DNA from: Larix kaempferi
Lineage: Eukaryota; Streptophyta; Pinopsida; Pinales; Pinaceae
Assembly: GCA_027924585.1 (NCBI GenBank)
Contig: BSBM01001387.1
Coordinates: forward strand, 1,364,001-1,428,000
Direction: 5' to 3'
Length of the DNA stretch: 64,000 nucleotides
The notes under the pieces are model-generated. The model saw only the letters and a program-made list of their open reading frames with translations, was not told the DNA's origin and ran no database searches. Below are positions 1 through 9,335 of this stretch, one piece after another. How positions within the stretch are numbered: position 1 is the stretch's first letter; each line of letters opens with the position of its first letter. Both the position numbers and the translations under genes were made by a program.

Positions 1-95
1 AGAGATTGGTTGAGATAGCAGCAGTGATGATGATGATGACGATGATCCCGAGAAGAAGACTTGTGTCGAGAAATACCTTCCTATTTAAGAGGGAG
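1..95 (+). mobile_element. 3' end of a copia element: acidic coding tail and polypurine tract
   Basis: One frame reads an acidic run (about seven Asp after Ser residues) followed by a short basic tail and a TAA at 86-88. A purine run, aagagggag (87-95), touches the TG of the LTR that follows. A pol end, purine tract and LTR start in this order is the usual 3' end of a plant copia element. The rest of the element lies to the left of the window, so the family cannot be named. The coding tail is an inference from reading frame and position; the purine tract next to a TGTTG start is seen directly. Confidence 0.5.
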
Positions 96-686
96 TGTTG
101 ATGTATATGTAACTTCGGAATGTATTTCATATATATTTATTGTACCCTTATTAGAGATGTGTTATTCCTCTATAAGGTAGTGTCGTCATGTGGATTGACA
201 AGTGTCACAAGTGTGTGTACTTGCCGATGGGTTATTAGACCACCATGTGTGGGGTCGGCCCTGAAATATATATTATATTGTGGATGTACCTAGATAGACA
301 AGTCGGCCCCATAAAGTCACTGGAAAAATAGGTTAGTATAAATAGAGATTAGGAGATCTCTATTTAGATCATTCGGAAAGTCATCTCTCTCTCACTCAGA
401 AAGTGGTGCACTAGTGAGGAGGAGGATCATATGCTTCTAGGAGACATCTGAAGTGTATTTTGGTTGTACTTTGGTTGAGCCATTGCTCTCTCTATCTTTG
501 AGGAAGTTGTGGGGTTTTTCACCTTAGGGTTTTCCCCACAGAAACTTTGTGTCTCTTGTCTCTCATGCTTTTGATTCTTGTGATGCTTGTGATGCTTATT
601 GTGATTGTTATGCATTGATATACTATATATGTTATTCTCTCAGTGAAGATCCTAGAGTATTGTGAATTAATGCTCAAAATTTAACA
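96..686 (+). repeat. Copia-type 3' LTR (about 590 bp)
   Basis: Starts TGTTGATG directly after a polypurine tract and probably ends ...TTTAACA at 686, giving TG...CA ends. A TATA box lies about 240 bp in, as expected for the U3/R border, and is followed by pyrimidine-rich sequence and T-rich, poly(A)-site-like sequence. A 10-bp inverted repeat (340-349 with 356-365) overlaps the TATA box. No primer binding site follows 686, so this is a 3' LTR or a solo LTR rather than a 5' LTR. The right boundary is uncertain because no second copy is in the window. Confidence 0.55.
337..345 (+). promoter_or_regulatory. LTR TATA box
   Basis: The sequence tataaatag, with transcription-start-like sequence about 30 bp downstream. 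It is placed as an LTR promoter would be, and overlaps the left arm of a short inverted repeat (340-349/356-365). Confidence 0.5.
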
Positions 687-757
687 TCATCCAAGCCAGG
701 AATTATGGTGAATTTTAAAGCAGAATTGCAGTCCGGACTAAAAGAAGTGCATTTGAC

Positions 758-1110
758 ATGATGAAGCGGGATATGTCTAAGAGATTAATAGAACAAGAGA
801 ATCATTATCTAAAAAACCATATTGAGAGATTATCTACAGGAATTGAAGAATTAAAAAATGAAAACGATTTCAATCAGAGATTGAAAAATCAAGATATAAA
901 TAAAGAAATAAATGATTACAAAGCAGAAATAATATGCTTGAACAAAATCGTTTGCAACAAGGATAAAGAACTGGCGCAGATACAAAAAAAATTAGAGGAT
1001 AAAGAATCAGTGGTCGACCAGTATTGACAACAGATAAAAGTTCTTCAACAACAAAATGATGAGTCTAAAAAGACTCATAAGGGTGATTCCACGAAGGTGG
1101 TTCACGATTT
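758..1110 (+). pseudogene. Coiled-coil ORF fragment, N-terminal part
   Basis: An 89-codon frame from an ATG at 758 ends in TGA at 1025-1027, and the same frame stays open beyond that stop, with a Gln-rich stretch and then a Lys/Ser/Thr-rich stretch. The product is rich in Glu, Lys, Asn and Gln with leucine/isoleucine spacing typical of a long coiled coil. No enzyme motif is present. A similar coiled-coil frame at 2388-2999 lies in the same orientation just before an LTR-like start, so both may be pieces of one extra ORF at the 3' end of a retroelement, interrupted by the palindrome array and about 900 bp of AT-rich DNA. The function is not known. Confidence 0.4.
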
Positions 1111-1147
1111 TTGGTGGATGGAAGATAAAAAAATTGTTTTTCGAACC

Positions 1148-1480
1148 CTCGATCGAGGTATTTTCAAGCCCTCAATCGAGGTTTTAAAAGCTCGATCGAG
1201 TGTTTTAAAAGCTCGATCGAGGGTTTTAAAATACCTCGATCGAGGGTTTTAAAAGCTCGATCGAGGGTTTTAAAATTCCTCGATCGAGGGTTTTAAAACC
1301 CTCGATTGAGCTTCTGAAAAGCTCGCAAAACCTCGATCGAGCTTTTGAAAAGCTCGCAAAAGCTTGATCTAGCTTTTGAAAAACATAAAAAGGTTCATTT
1401 TAGGCCCTCGATTGAGGGTTTTAAAATACCTCGATCGAGGTCTTGTTAAACCCTCGATCGAGGTATTTAGCTTGATCGAG
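1148..1480. repeat. Array of 14 palindromic CTCGATCGAG sites
   Basis: The 10-bp perfect palindrome CTCGATCGAG and one- or two-base variants occur 14 times, starting near 1148, 1171, 1191, 1212, 1235, 1256, 1279, 1301, 1332, 1363, 1407, 1431, 1453 and 1471. Most are spaced 20-24 bp apart with T/A-rich linkers such as ggttttaaaa. Linkers vary while the palindrome core is kept, so the palindrome is the conserved part. It lies between two coiled-coil ORF fragments. Function unknown. Confidence 0.85.
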
Positions 1481-1499
1481 GACTTAAAAAACAAGCCGA

Positions 1500-2387
1500 G
1501 AGCCCTTTTCACTGCATACTGAAAGTTTTGTCTGCCTTCCATAGAGTTAAACCATGTCATTAAATGCTCATTAATGAGTGGACTTGATACCATTGGATTC
1601 GTCAATGAATCCTCTATCTATATATATAAAATTTACGAATTTTTATCTTCATATGTCTTTTGTTTTTAAATTTCTACTAAAACTTGCCCTAAAAAACCTT
1701 GTCGACAACTTCGATTGAGCTCAAAGATAAATCCACAAAATTCAAAATACACATCCAAAAAATTTGAAAAAATACACAAGCCCTAGATAAACGCATCCTC
1801 TTTAAAATGGTATTTTTAGTTTTGCAAATTATGTAAAAAATCAAAATATTTCTTGCACACACACATGTGTGTGCAAAATGCGACTTAAATATTCATTGCC
1901 CATTTTTGAAAAATAATAATAAATATATTTTTTCGAGAAAAAATTAAAAGAAAAATATGTAAGCCCTAATGCATTCTGTCTAGATCATGTTCACATATTT
2001 CATTTTTTAAAATTATTACTTTAACATTAAATTATTGTGCACGCACACAAACTACTTGTTAATTGCTCTTCAAATTTTTAAGTACAGACATTTCATTAAA
2101 TAAAAATTCGACATGATATATGACATTGGTATATTTCGAAAAAAATATCATTGGAAAGCCAATATAATTCTTTACATTTCATTTCTCAACCGCATGTCAA
2201 AATTCATGTGGCAAGTATGAGTTTCGAGGGATTCAATTTAATACATGGATAAAATTTCTGTTTTTCACTGTCATATTTGGCCAAAAAGAGTTACCCATCT
2301 TCATGGAATCACCCAAAAGTTAGAGATCACAAAAAGTAATAAAACAATATCCAACAATTCCGAAGAAATTTTCAATTAAGAAATCAT
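1500..2387. other. AT-rich DNA without recognisable genes
   Basis: About 890 bp of AT-rich sequence with many stops in all frames. It includes a short alternating purine/pyrimidine stretch (about 1855-1880, acacacatgtgtgtgc). I see no RNA gene and no retrotransposon domain here. Confidence 0.5.
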
Positions 2388-2999
2388 AACAAGACACTAA
2401 TCACAAAAATTAAGAAGTTGAAAAATAGTCGGAAGGTAGATCAATCTACGGAAGACATTGAAGGGAAACTTCTAGACACGCAGAAAGAAAATAGCTGCAT
2501 CAGAAGTCATAACGAAGATCTTAAGGAACAACTTAAGAAGTCGGAAGATGACAGAAAATCGCAAGTAGAAGTGATTAAGAAGTTTCAAAATAATAACATG
2601 TAGTTGGAAAGCAAGTTGGAAAAGATACAAAACGAAACCTTAAAGCCTCAAGAAACAAAAATACAACTTCCAACTCAGATCAATGCTCAAAAGACGACAC
2701 TCGTAAAAGAAAATGACATTACGAAAATTCCCTATCGACACCCCAACCATAAAAACCGATATTCTAAAAAGTGGGAAATGTCGAAAGATAATGGTACTAA
2801 TGTGATCAAAGCTCTTGTCGAGAGATCAGTAGGGAATCCTAGCAGTTAACAACAAATCAATTTGGGATGGATTGATCCATCCACATATCGGAAGTTATGC
2901 TCTACACTTAGCAGTTCATATCGACATGTTTCATCGGCCACGACATCACAAAGAACAATGCGACAAAATTATAAGGCTTTGAGGACAAAGCCTTTCTAA
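2388..2999 (+). pseudogene. Coiled-coil ORF, C-terminal part, at the 3' end of a retroelement
   Basis: One frame runs from about 2388 to a TAA at 2997-2999 with internal stops at 2601-2603 (TAG) and 2847-2849 (TAA) but no frameshift, reading about 200 residues. The first 90 residues are Lys/Glu/Gln-rich coiled coil, followed by a basic stretch and a C-terminal stretch rich in Ser, Thr and Arg. It ends 11 bp before an LTR-like TG at 3011, across a purine-rich stretch (gagagtggcaa) that could be the polypurine tract. The position is that of a last or extra ORF of an LTR element. No known domain is recognised, and no ATG gives a convincing start. Confidence 0.45.
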
Positions 3000-3010
3000 G
3001 AGAGTGGCAA

Positions 3011-3345
3011 TGTAACGAACATAAATAAAGAAATAATTAAATAATTAAATAGTTAATAGTTTAATAGTTAGGAAAAGACGTGTCTTCTCATCTTAAAGGT
3101 CTGGCCATATTTAAAGGCAACCAAACCATTGTAATAAGAATCTCTTACATTATCATTTATTCTATTATATTCCTATATGGATTATTTACATTGTTTATGT
3201 TTGTTACATAATACATGTTTTGTGTTTCTTGATCCAAAGTTCTTCCCAAGGTTTGATGGTGGGCTTGGAAAGATTATGTTGAACATGATTATGAGGGGTT
3301 TTTTATTTTGACATTATTTCACTGACTTGATCGTGCACCGACAGT
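3011..3345 (+). repeat. Probable 3' LTR of the element with coiled-coil ORFs
   Basis: Starts TGTAACG directly after a purine-rich tract, continues AT-rich, and includes a T-rich stretch that looks like an LTR poly(A) region (about 3140-3230). The right end is a guess (a ...gcaccgaca near 3345). No second copy is in the window, so the assignment rests on position only. Confidence 0.3.
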
Positions 3346-5394
3346 TGATAGGAATCATCTTTAAATTAAAAAAGAGGGTTGTTCTAAACAAGAACTAGTT
3401 CATACTGTTGATTCCTTTGTTGTATATCGTCATGCTAGAGAATTTCCACTTTGGATTTTGAATCTTATAAATTAGTTAGAATAGTTTGGAGAGTTTATTT
3501 TCCGATCATGATTGAATCATCAACAACAATACGTATTAGAATGTTCACTAAGTGTAGTATTTCTTCAATTCGAGACATTATTAGGACTAAATGAGGCCTC
3601 CTTGTGTAGGTAGGTCCAATTGACTTGACAACAAAGAAGAGGGCTTCTTGAAATTCCACCCTTTCACAATAAGACTCAACAACAAAACTCAAACTCAGAA
3701 AATGGAGGGGTGTCAGTCCGAGTCGAGAATGAACCCAAGTATAATGCAATTCAACTTACATCTAATTTGACACTTACATAAGAATATTGCAAGTACAATC
3801 AAACTTACAAAACACACTCTTTACAAGTTAAATGCTCAACTTGAGTTGATATGTATGGTTTACATTATATGGTACTACGTGGCCAATTGAATGTATTCTG
3901 CAGCAAATTCCACGAGTGTCTCCTCCAATGCAACCTCCCTTCATGAAATCCTTGCTCTAACTATCTGAAGAAATGATAGCATAAGGGAGTCTTGAGTCTT
4001 GTATCTACTCAAGAATACTCCATGTGCTTGAATTATTTGGTAATTGGTTCTTTGTGAAGATGTGACCACTATCCTTCACACACAAATATCACATATGCAC
4101 TGAATGATTTACAATTGATATCGCATTCCAGAGGCAGAGTTCTGGGCTCCCACTTGCAAGTATTTATGAACAACCTCGACCTCGAAAGATGTTTTCCTTT
4201 TCTTTATTTATTTCTTCACTTCACTTCAACGAAGGTTGAGGGCTTCATTGTCAAACAATCTAGTTCGATATAACTCCAAGAAATACGTGCTTGCTTCACT
4301 TCAACAAAGGTTGAGAGCTCTCTAGACTTGGAACAAAAACAGACCATGTAAATAATGTGTTGTGCTCATGAAAACATATCAGATTGTTCTATTGATCAGG
4401 CATCTAACAGTAGGTTGGAGAGTGAACACACGTAAATTTGCAGACTAACACATAGTAACCATAGGTATCTGCCACGCGGAGACACAAGAAAAATGAGTAT
4501 AGTAGTGGAAGGAGCCACAATGTAATGACACACAGGTTAATTTCGGAAGCCATCACCAGGGCATATACATAGAGAAATCATGGGTTGCAAATATGAAGTA
4601 CGGAGTAACAGCACTTCAAACGTTGATAGCAGCCACGAGGTTGAAGGTGGCATGCAGCACAAGGGAAGCCTGCGTCAACAATGAAAGCGTACGGCCTCAC
4701 AGATGAGACCCAAAGAAAGCTCCTTTACAAGACCAAATGATGCTATAGCTCCTTAGGTTGGTGGCTTCTATTCCGTGCGAAACTCTGGTTGCAGATAAAC
4801 GAAATAGTATTGATACAATACTCCACTAGAGATGCAACATATTATCAATATAATAAATTGTTTAGGCTGGTGGATTTCTTCAATCCTCAGGATATTTTAC
4901 AGAAAACAATGATCCATTTTGCAGTGACAATGCCAATGAAATATGTGGTAGTGGGCTCTCTGTGTCTGACAATGCGTCCAACGTCGTCGACAATGCGTAA
5001 GATGACAATTAATATTTTCTTGCTCACATAAGATTGCGGATGATCGATTCCATGAAGAGGCCTCATATTTGATGACCAGTTCGAAACTGTGAGCTTGTTA
5101 ACATGCAACTTCCGTCTTTGCAAATGACGACGCCATAAACAAATCATAATAGGTATATATGTATCCAGTTGAGTTTCTCCACTTCATGGTAAGTAGGATA
5201 TGGATGAAACATTCTTGATTTCTATTGAAGTAAATATGTTCCATGCGTAGAAACAATGAAGGCATTGCAATTCGTATGCGAGCTGATCCCAACAATATTT
5301 GTACACAGGTTAAATAGTGATTGTACACAAGTTAAATAGTGATTGCGGAGAGACTTGCACAATGAACATATTTTCCATGGGCCCTCGGAACTAT
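3346..5394. other. No recognisable gene
   Basis: About 2 kb without a convincing coding frame: the longest open stretches are under 90 codons, on both strands, and show no motif I know. The copia LTR and primer site at 5395-5670 point leftwards, so part of this could be the internal region of a non-autonomous minus-strand copia element. A short duplicated phrase (about 22 bp) lies near 5307-5345. No matching second LTR was found to the left. Confidence 0.4.
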
Positions 5395-5670
5395 CGGCTC
5401 TAATACCATTGTTGGGATTCCCATGAGGGTAGACAAGTAATGAATAAACAAAATAATTAAAGACACATATAATTAAATGTCAAAGCAAACATTTATCATT
5501 AACATATTTATATATAAATACATTGAGATGACCCCTGGGTTCATATTCCCAAGTCATCTCTTAGACTCCACATGGATGTTCATATTCACATGTGACTCTT
5601 GGCATGAATGTTCATAATAATACAAAATATAACAATAATTAACCCTTAAAGGATTAATATTTCCAATACA
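5395..5670 (-). repeat. Copia LTR with Met-tRNA primer binding site (minus strand)
   Basis: On the minus strand the sequence reads ...CCCAACA, one spacer base, then TGGTATTAGAGCCG (5395-5408). That is one base from the usual initiator-Met-tRNA primer site TGGTATCAGAGCC. The LTR itself is 5410-5670 (about 261 bp) with minus-strand ends TGTATTGG...CAACA. This makes it the 5' LTR of a leftward-pointing copia element. No gag follows it, and no partner LTR is in the window. It abuts a gypsy reverse transcriptase scrap on its right. Confidence 0.6.
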
Positions 5671-6115
5671 TCTATGCCCTATATTCCAGTGGATCTCCAA
5701 CAACTTATTGACAAACATTCCAAGGTATTTGGAGAAATTCCTAATGGACTTCCACCTACTAAAGATCATGATGCTATTCACTTGAAACCAGATAGTGTAC
5801 CACCTAACATCAAACCCTATAGATGCCCATGTGCATAAAAGAGTGAAATTGAAAAAATGGTTCAAGAAATGTTAGATGCAGGAACCATTCAACCTAACCA
5901 GAGTACTTTCTCTACACCAGTGGTGATGGTTCATAAAAAGGAAGTTTCATGGAATGTGTCCATACTATAGAGAGCTCAATAAGATGACCATAATAGATAA
6001 GTTTCCTACTCCCATCATTGATAAATTATAATATGAATTATAGGGACAAATTTTCTTTACCAAGATGGATCTTCATTCTCGATATCATCAAATTAGAATG
6101 AGGAAAGAGGAAAAA
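5671..6115 (+). pseudogene. Gypsy reverse transcriptase N-terminal fragment
   Basis: A plus-strand frame reads a typical stretch leading into a gypsy reverse transcriptase: a segment ending VFGEIPNGLPP, then HDAIHLKPDSVPPN, a YRCP motif, EIEKMVQEMLDAGTIQP and the STFSTPVVMVHKK that precedes the palm domain. Stops (for example TAA at 5836-5838) and frameshifts follow, and the homology breaks at about 6115, before the YxDD motif. It is an isolated scrap between two minus-strand copia pieces, with no LTR of its own. Function lost. Confidence 0.75.
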
Positions 6116-6261
6116 CCACTTGGGGAAAATCCTCCCTAAAAAATGGACATGAAAGAGAAACCAAAAAAACTGTATACTCTCCAAACTAGAGGAATATGTC
6201 TAGAGGAATCTTCTTCTGTCTAGAGGAATATTCTTCTTAGGAAGAAGAGGAATGTGCTCAA

Positions 6262-7321
6262 CTAGATCAGAAACATGTACAATTGCATGATGGAAATTGA
6301 ATCCATGTAGAACAATTGAAACATAATGATAGTAGAATGAATGCATGTGCTCTTTAGACTTGAAATTTGAACAACCAGGGTGCCAGGTCCAAAAGAGACT
6401 TGAGGTGCTTGAGAATGTGAACCAACAATGATGAAAGTGATCCCAAGAAAATAATAAGGCTCTTGAAGCATCAATTTCAAATCATGAGAGTTGTAATCAG
6501 CTCTAAGATTGTGGAACAAGAGTCCCATGTGCGCCATTGTGATGGAAAAAGCTTCTCCGTCTTCAAGTGAACTTGAAGGAATTCTGCTAGTCATGGTGTA
6601 GGAATACATAGGAAGCAAAAGAGTGTGAAGCAATGAGAGATCTTCACTTGAATTCCAAACTTCTCCTTGACCATATTTCGAACCAATACTCTCATATGAA
6701 GTTTTTATTTTTTCTAGAGAAGGATCATCATGATCACCAACCAGCAACCCATCTTCAACATTCGTAATCGAAGACATAGAGGAGAAGCAAGTGGAATGTA
6801 GAGACATCTCTTCAACAATATTGATGGCAATAGCTCGTATGTTATCTTTAGGAAAAACAACTTCTTGGAAAATAGAGGAAGCCACAAAGGAAGATATTTG
6901 AGTTGGATCATTTGTTGAATCTGTATCTTCTTCTTCTTCCATTTGAACAACTTCTTGAGAAATGCATGAGGCTAAGACCTTTGGAGGGAGAACACATGAG
7001 GAGGTGTCCATTTTCTTGCTCTCCATATAGCTAATATTTTCTTTCTGCATACCAAGAGATCTATCTAGATTTCTCCAAAGCTCAAATGGATACTCAGTAG
7101 AATCAATGAAATAATGCATTCTAGGAGGTATAGCTAGAAACATAGTTCCATACGCTCTATCATAGTCATTGAGCCAATCACACTTCTCTTCATAAGATTC
7201 TGTCTCGCTCACAGCACCAATAGAGACATCAAAGAGACATTTTCTCTTGAGATATGCACATCTTTTCTTTCCACTCATAATAGTTGAATGGAGAGAGGAG
7301 AGGAATTGCTTTCAAATCCAT
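6262..7321 (-). pseudogene. Copia gag-like ORF with unrelated C-terminal part, frameshifted
   Basis: Starts at an ATG at 7321 with the gag N-terminal signature PLLSPFNYYEWKEKM. A frameshift near 7245 moves the gag homology into a 338-codon frame (7278-6262), which continues with a WLNDYDRAYGTMFLAIP stretch and an ELWRNLDRSLG stretch like copia gag. After about 100 residues the gag likeness ends. The remaining 230 residues are acidic then Ser-rich, with no zinc knuckle and no similarity I recognise. The gag N-terminal signature is shared with the plus-strand Copia-N ORF (PLSPFNYDEWK), but the C-terminal parts do not resemble each other. It would bind no RNA through a zinc knuckle; its function is unknown. 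Confidence 0.65.
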
Positions 7322-7392
7322 GAAGTTGTTGTAGGCACCTGCAAAACACACACTTGGAAATATATTTTGGAAGCAAGAATAGGATCCCCTAT

Positions 7393-7407
7393 GGCACTCT
7401 GATACCA
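7393..7407 (-). promoter_or_regulatory. Primer binding site, initiator Met-tRNA
   Basis: Minus strand TGGTATCAGAGTGCC, directly after an LTR end GAATTTGACA at 7408. The first eleven bases match the common plant copia primer site. Confidence 0.8.
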
Positions 7408-8074
7408 TGTCAAATTCTATATGTGTCACAGGTGGATGTAGATTAATAGAGAAAGCTTCACTTAAAATTTTCCAAACATAGACAGGAAAATATGAGAAAT
7501 ATGAAGAAAATATTAAGTAGAACAAAAGAGCAAAAGCTTCAAGTGGATTTATCTTCCATTGCATTATTATTCAACAATATGTGTACAATATATAGATGCT
7601 CTCAAGAGTCAAAATCAAGAGACTTAGAGGTGATTTGAGTAGCTCACAATAATGAGGACTTATCTTGAATAATTCCCCACTAACCGACATTAATGCCATC
7701 CAACTCATGCTTGGACCTCACAGATTGGTCAATAACACCTATGAGAGCCATGAGTGGATAAGTATGAACATATGTGTGGACCAAAGTAGTGGAGTAGTGG
7801 TTTTATGATCACTAGTGGCTATTAATACAACAAATAGACCAAATCAAGCACGTAGTACCCTTAGAATCCTTAAAACAGGGAAACTATCAGAAGACATCCT
7901 AAGAACTAGGGAATGGACACATTGACTCCCAAAACTAAGGAAATATGGCAGACTTGTGGGAAAACAAGGTGGATAAGTAATACCACTAGTCTAAGTAGTC
8001 AAATGTGGACAAACATGTGGTCCAAGACACTAGACTACGTACTAATGAACCAAACAACACTAGGTAGAACAACA
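7408..8074 (-). repeat. 5' LTR of the minus-strand non-autonomous copia
   Basis: The inner end (...GACA on the minus strand) is fixed by the adjacent primer site. The outer end is proposed at 8074, where the minus strand would start TGTTGTTC. About 670 bp. With no partner LTR in the window, the outer end is uncertain. Confidence 0.45.
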
Positions 8075-8137
8075 TAAGGGCCATGGCATGTCTATGATGG
8101 GAATATTGTTATAAAAACTATAGCATCACCACTATAA

Positions 8138-8256
8138 TGAGTCAGTTAGGAAGTTAGTGGGTTAGTGGGAGTGGGGAAATATTAGTGTGCCCTATGTATA
8201 TGTATTAAAAAGAAAATTTTGGGGTTAATAGCGAATGTTCGTAGTATAGTTTTGTG
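8138..8256 (+). repeat. Gypsy-A 5' LTR, first segment
   Basis: Aligns with the start of the 3' LTR at 22604 (shared gttagtgggttagtgggag, then a run ending ttttgtgccatg). The LTR continues at 11524 after the Copia-N insertion. Weak similarity upstream (from about 8084, against about 22533) leaves open an earlier LTR start. Confidence 0.75.
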
Positions 8257-8261
8257 CCATG

Positions 8262-9171
8262 TGTTAGGATATTCCTATACTCCATCCTAGTCCCACCAGT
8301 ATTTTGATCATTTACATTTTCAGTCATGCATGCACCTTTTAGGGTTTGCATGCATTCTAGGGTTTGCATGCATTTTGCATGCATCCCAGTCATCAGTCCA
8401 GCACCTAGCCCTCAGTTAGCCAGCCCCCAGGAGCTTCTCACTATTCAGTTTTAGCCCTCCAGTTGCTTAGTGCGCCCTTCTTCCTTGATTTTAGGGAGCA
8501 ACTCACCCTTCTTCACCTACCAGTTCAGTTACACTCAGTTACAGTCAGTTACAGTCAGTTACACTCAGTTACATTGAGTTACACTCAGTTACACTCAGTT
8601 ACATTCAGTTACAGTCAGTTACACTCAGTTACACTCAGTTACATTGAGTTACACTCAGTTACATTCAGTTACTCTTAGTTACATTGAGTTACACTTAGTT
8701 ACATTGAGTTACACTCAGTTACACTCAATTACACTTAGTTACACTGAGTTACACTTAGTTACACTGAGTTACACCTACCAGAGTTAGTTTGACTGATGGT
8801 TGACAGTTACTTGAGCATTGATGACTCCACTGATGATGATGAAGACTTCCAGTTGCGCTCCGATGATCATGAGGACACCTAGTTGTGCTCCGATGACACT
8901 CCAGTGATCCTTTGATCACTCCATGAAGGCTAATTCGAATTGCCACCTTAGGCATTCGAATTCCTCATGCATTGTATTATTTATATGTCCATTTGTGATT
9001 AATAATCCAGTATGACCGAAGTATTATTGCTTCTATCTGAGTTCTACTGTACCATATTATTCTGTTGCTCATTATACTGCATGTATCACTCTTCTTCTAT
9101 TTTCTTGCTTAATCATAATTATTCTCTTGTGAGATACATCATCTCTTAGATCTGCTGTGAGGATTTTCACA
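8262..9171 (+). repeat. Copia-N 5' LTR (910 bp)
   Basis: TGTTAGGATATT...GGATTTTCACA, directly followed by the primer site. It contains the direct repeats of a gcatg-rich phrase (about 8325-8385) and an array of a 10-bp unit (8526-8775). It is nearly identical to 10604-11523, apart from substitutions near 8288 (C against G) and 8508 (A against G) and one missing 10-bp unit. Confidence 0.92.
8526..8775 (+). repeat. Array of a 10-bp unit inside the Copia-N 5' LTR (25 units)
   Basis: Tandem copies of CAGTTACACT with variants (cagttacagt, gagttacact, tagttacact). The array is 250 bp, 25 units. The 71-codon frame across it is a by-product of the repeat and not a gene. The 3' LTR copy has 26 units. 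Confidence 0.9.
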
Positions 9172-9184
9172 TGGTATCAGAGCA
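9172..9184 (+). promoter_or_regulatory. Copia-N primer binding site, initiator Met-tRNA
   Basis: TGGTATCAGAGCA directly after the LTR end at 9171, the standard plant copia primer site. Confidence 0.9.
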
Positions 9185-9335
9185 TGTTGAGAGTATTGTT
9201 TATCTCCATTCTTGAGAGTTTTTTGCAGGTTATTACCAAGATTTCGAGTACAGCAGTTGTAGCAGAATCTGCATTTTTGCAGCAGTAGCAGTTGCAGTTA
9301 TTCTATATTGTTTTTGCAGGTCTTCTACAACTTCA

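Larger units (their letters stand above)
6116..8074 (-). mobile_element. Non-autonomous copia element, minus strand
   Basis: Read on the minus strand: an LTR (about 8074 down to 7408), a Met-tRNA primer site (7393-7407), a gag-like ORF with a foreign C-terminal part (7321 to 6262), then a purine-rich stretch near 6120-6150 that resembles a polypurine tract. There is no protease, integrase, reverse transcriptase or RNase H, so movement would need another element's enzymes. The expected left-hand LTR is missing; gypsy-derived sequence lies directly beyond, so the element is truncated or its LTR was lost. The right boundary (…gaacaaca at 8074) is a proposal. Confidence 0.55.

Noticed and set aside
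1148-1480. Possible CRISPR-like array
   Set aside because: The repeat is only 10 bp and palindromic, linkers are repetitive and not unique spacers, no cas genes are present, and the DNA is from a plant nuclear genome.
3495-5328. Several frames of 60-90 codons on both strands as a possible host gene
   Set aside because: They overlap one another on opposite strands, show no splice-linked continuity and no recognisable domain.
8463-8678. 71-codon frame of QLHSVTLSYS-like repeats
   Set aside because: It is a translation of the 10-bp LTR array; the same frame recurs in the other LTR copy.
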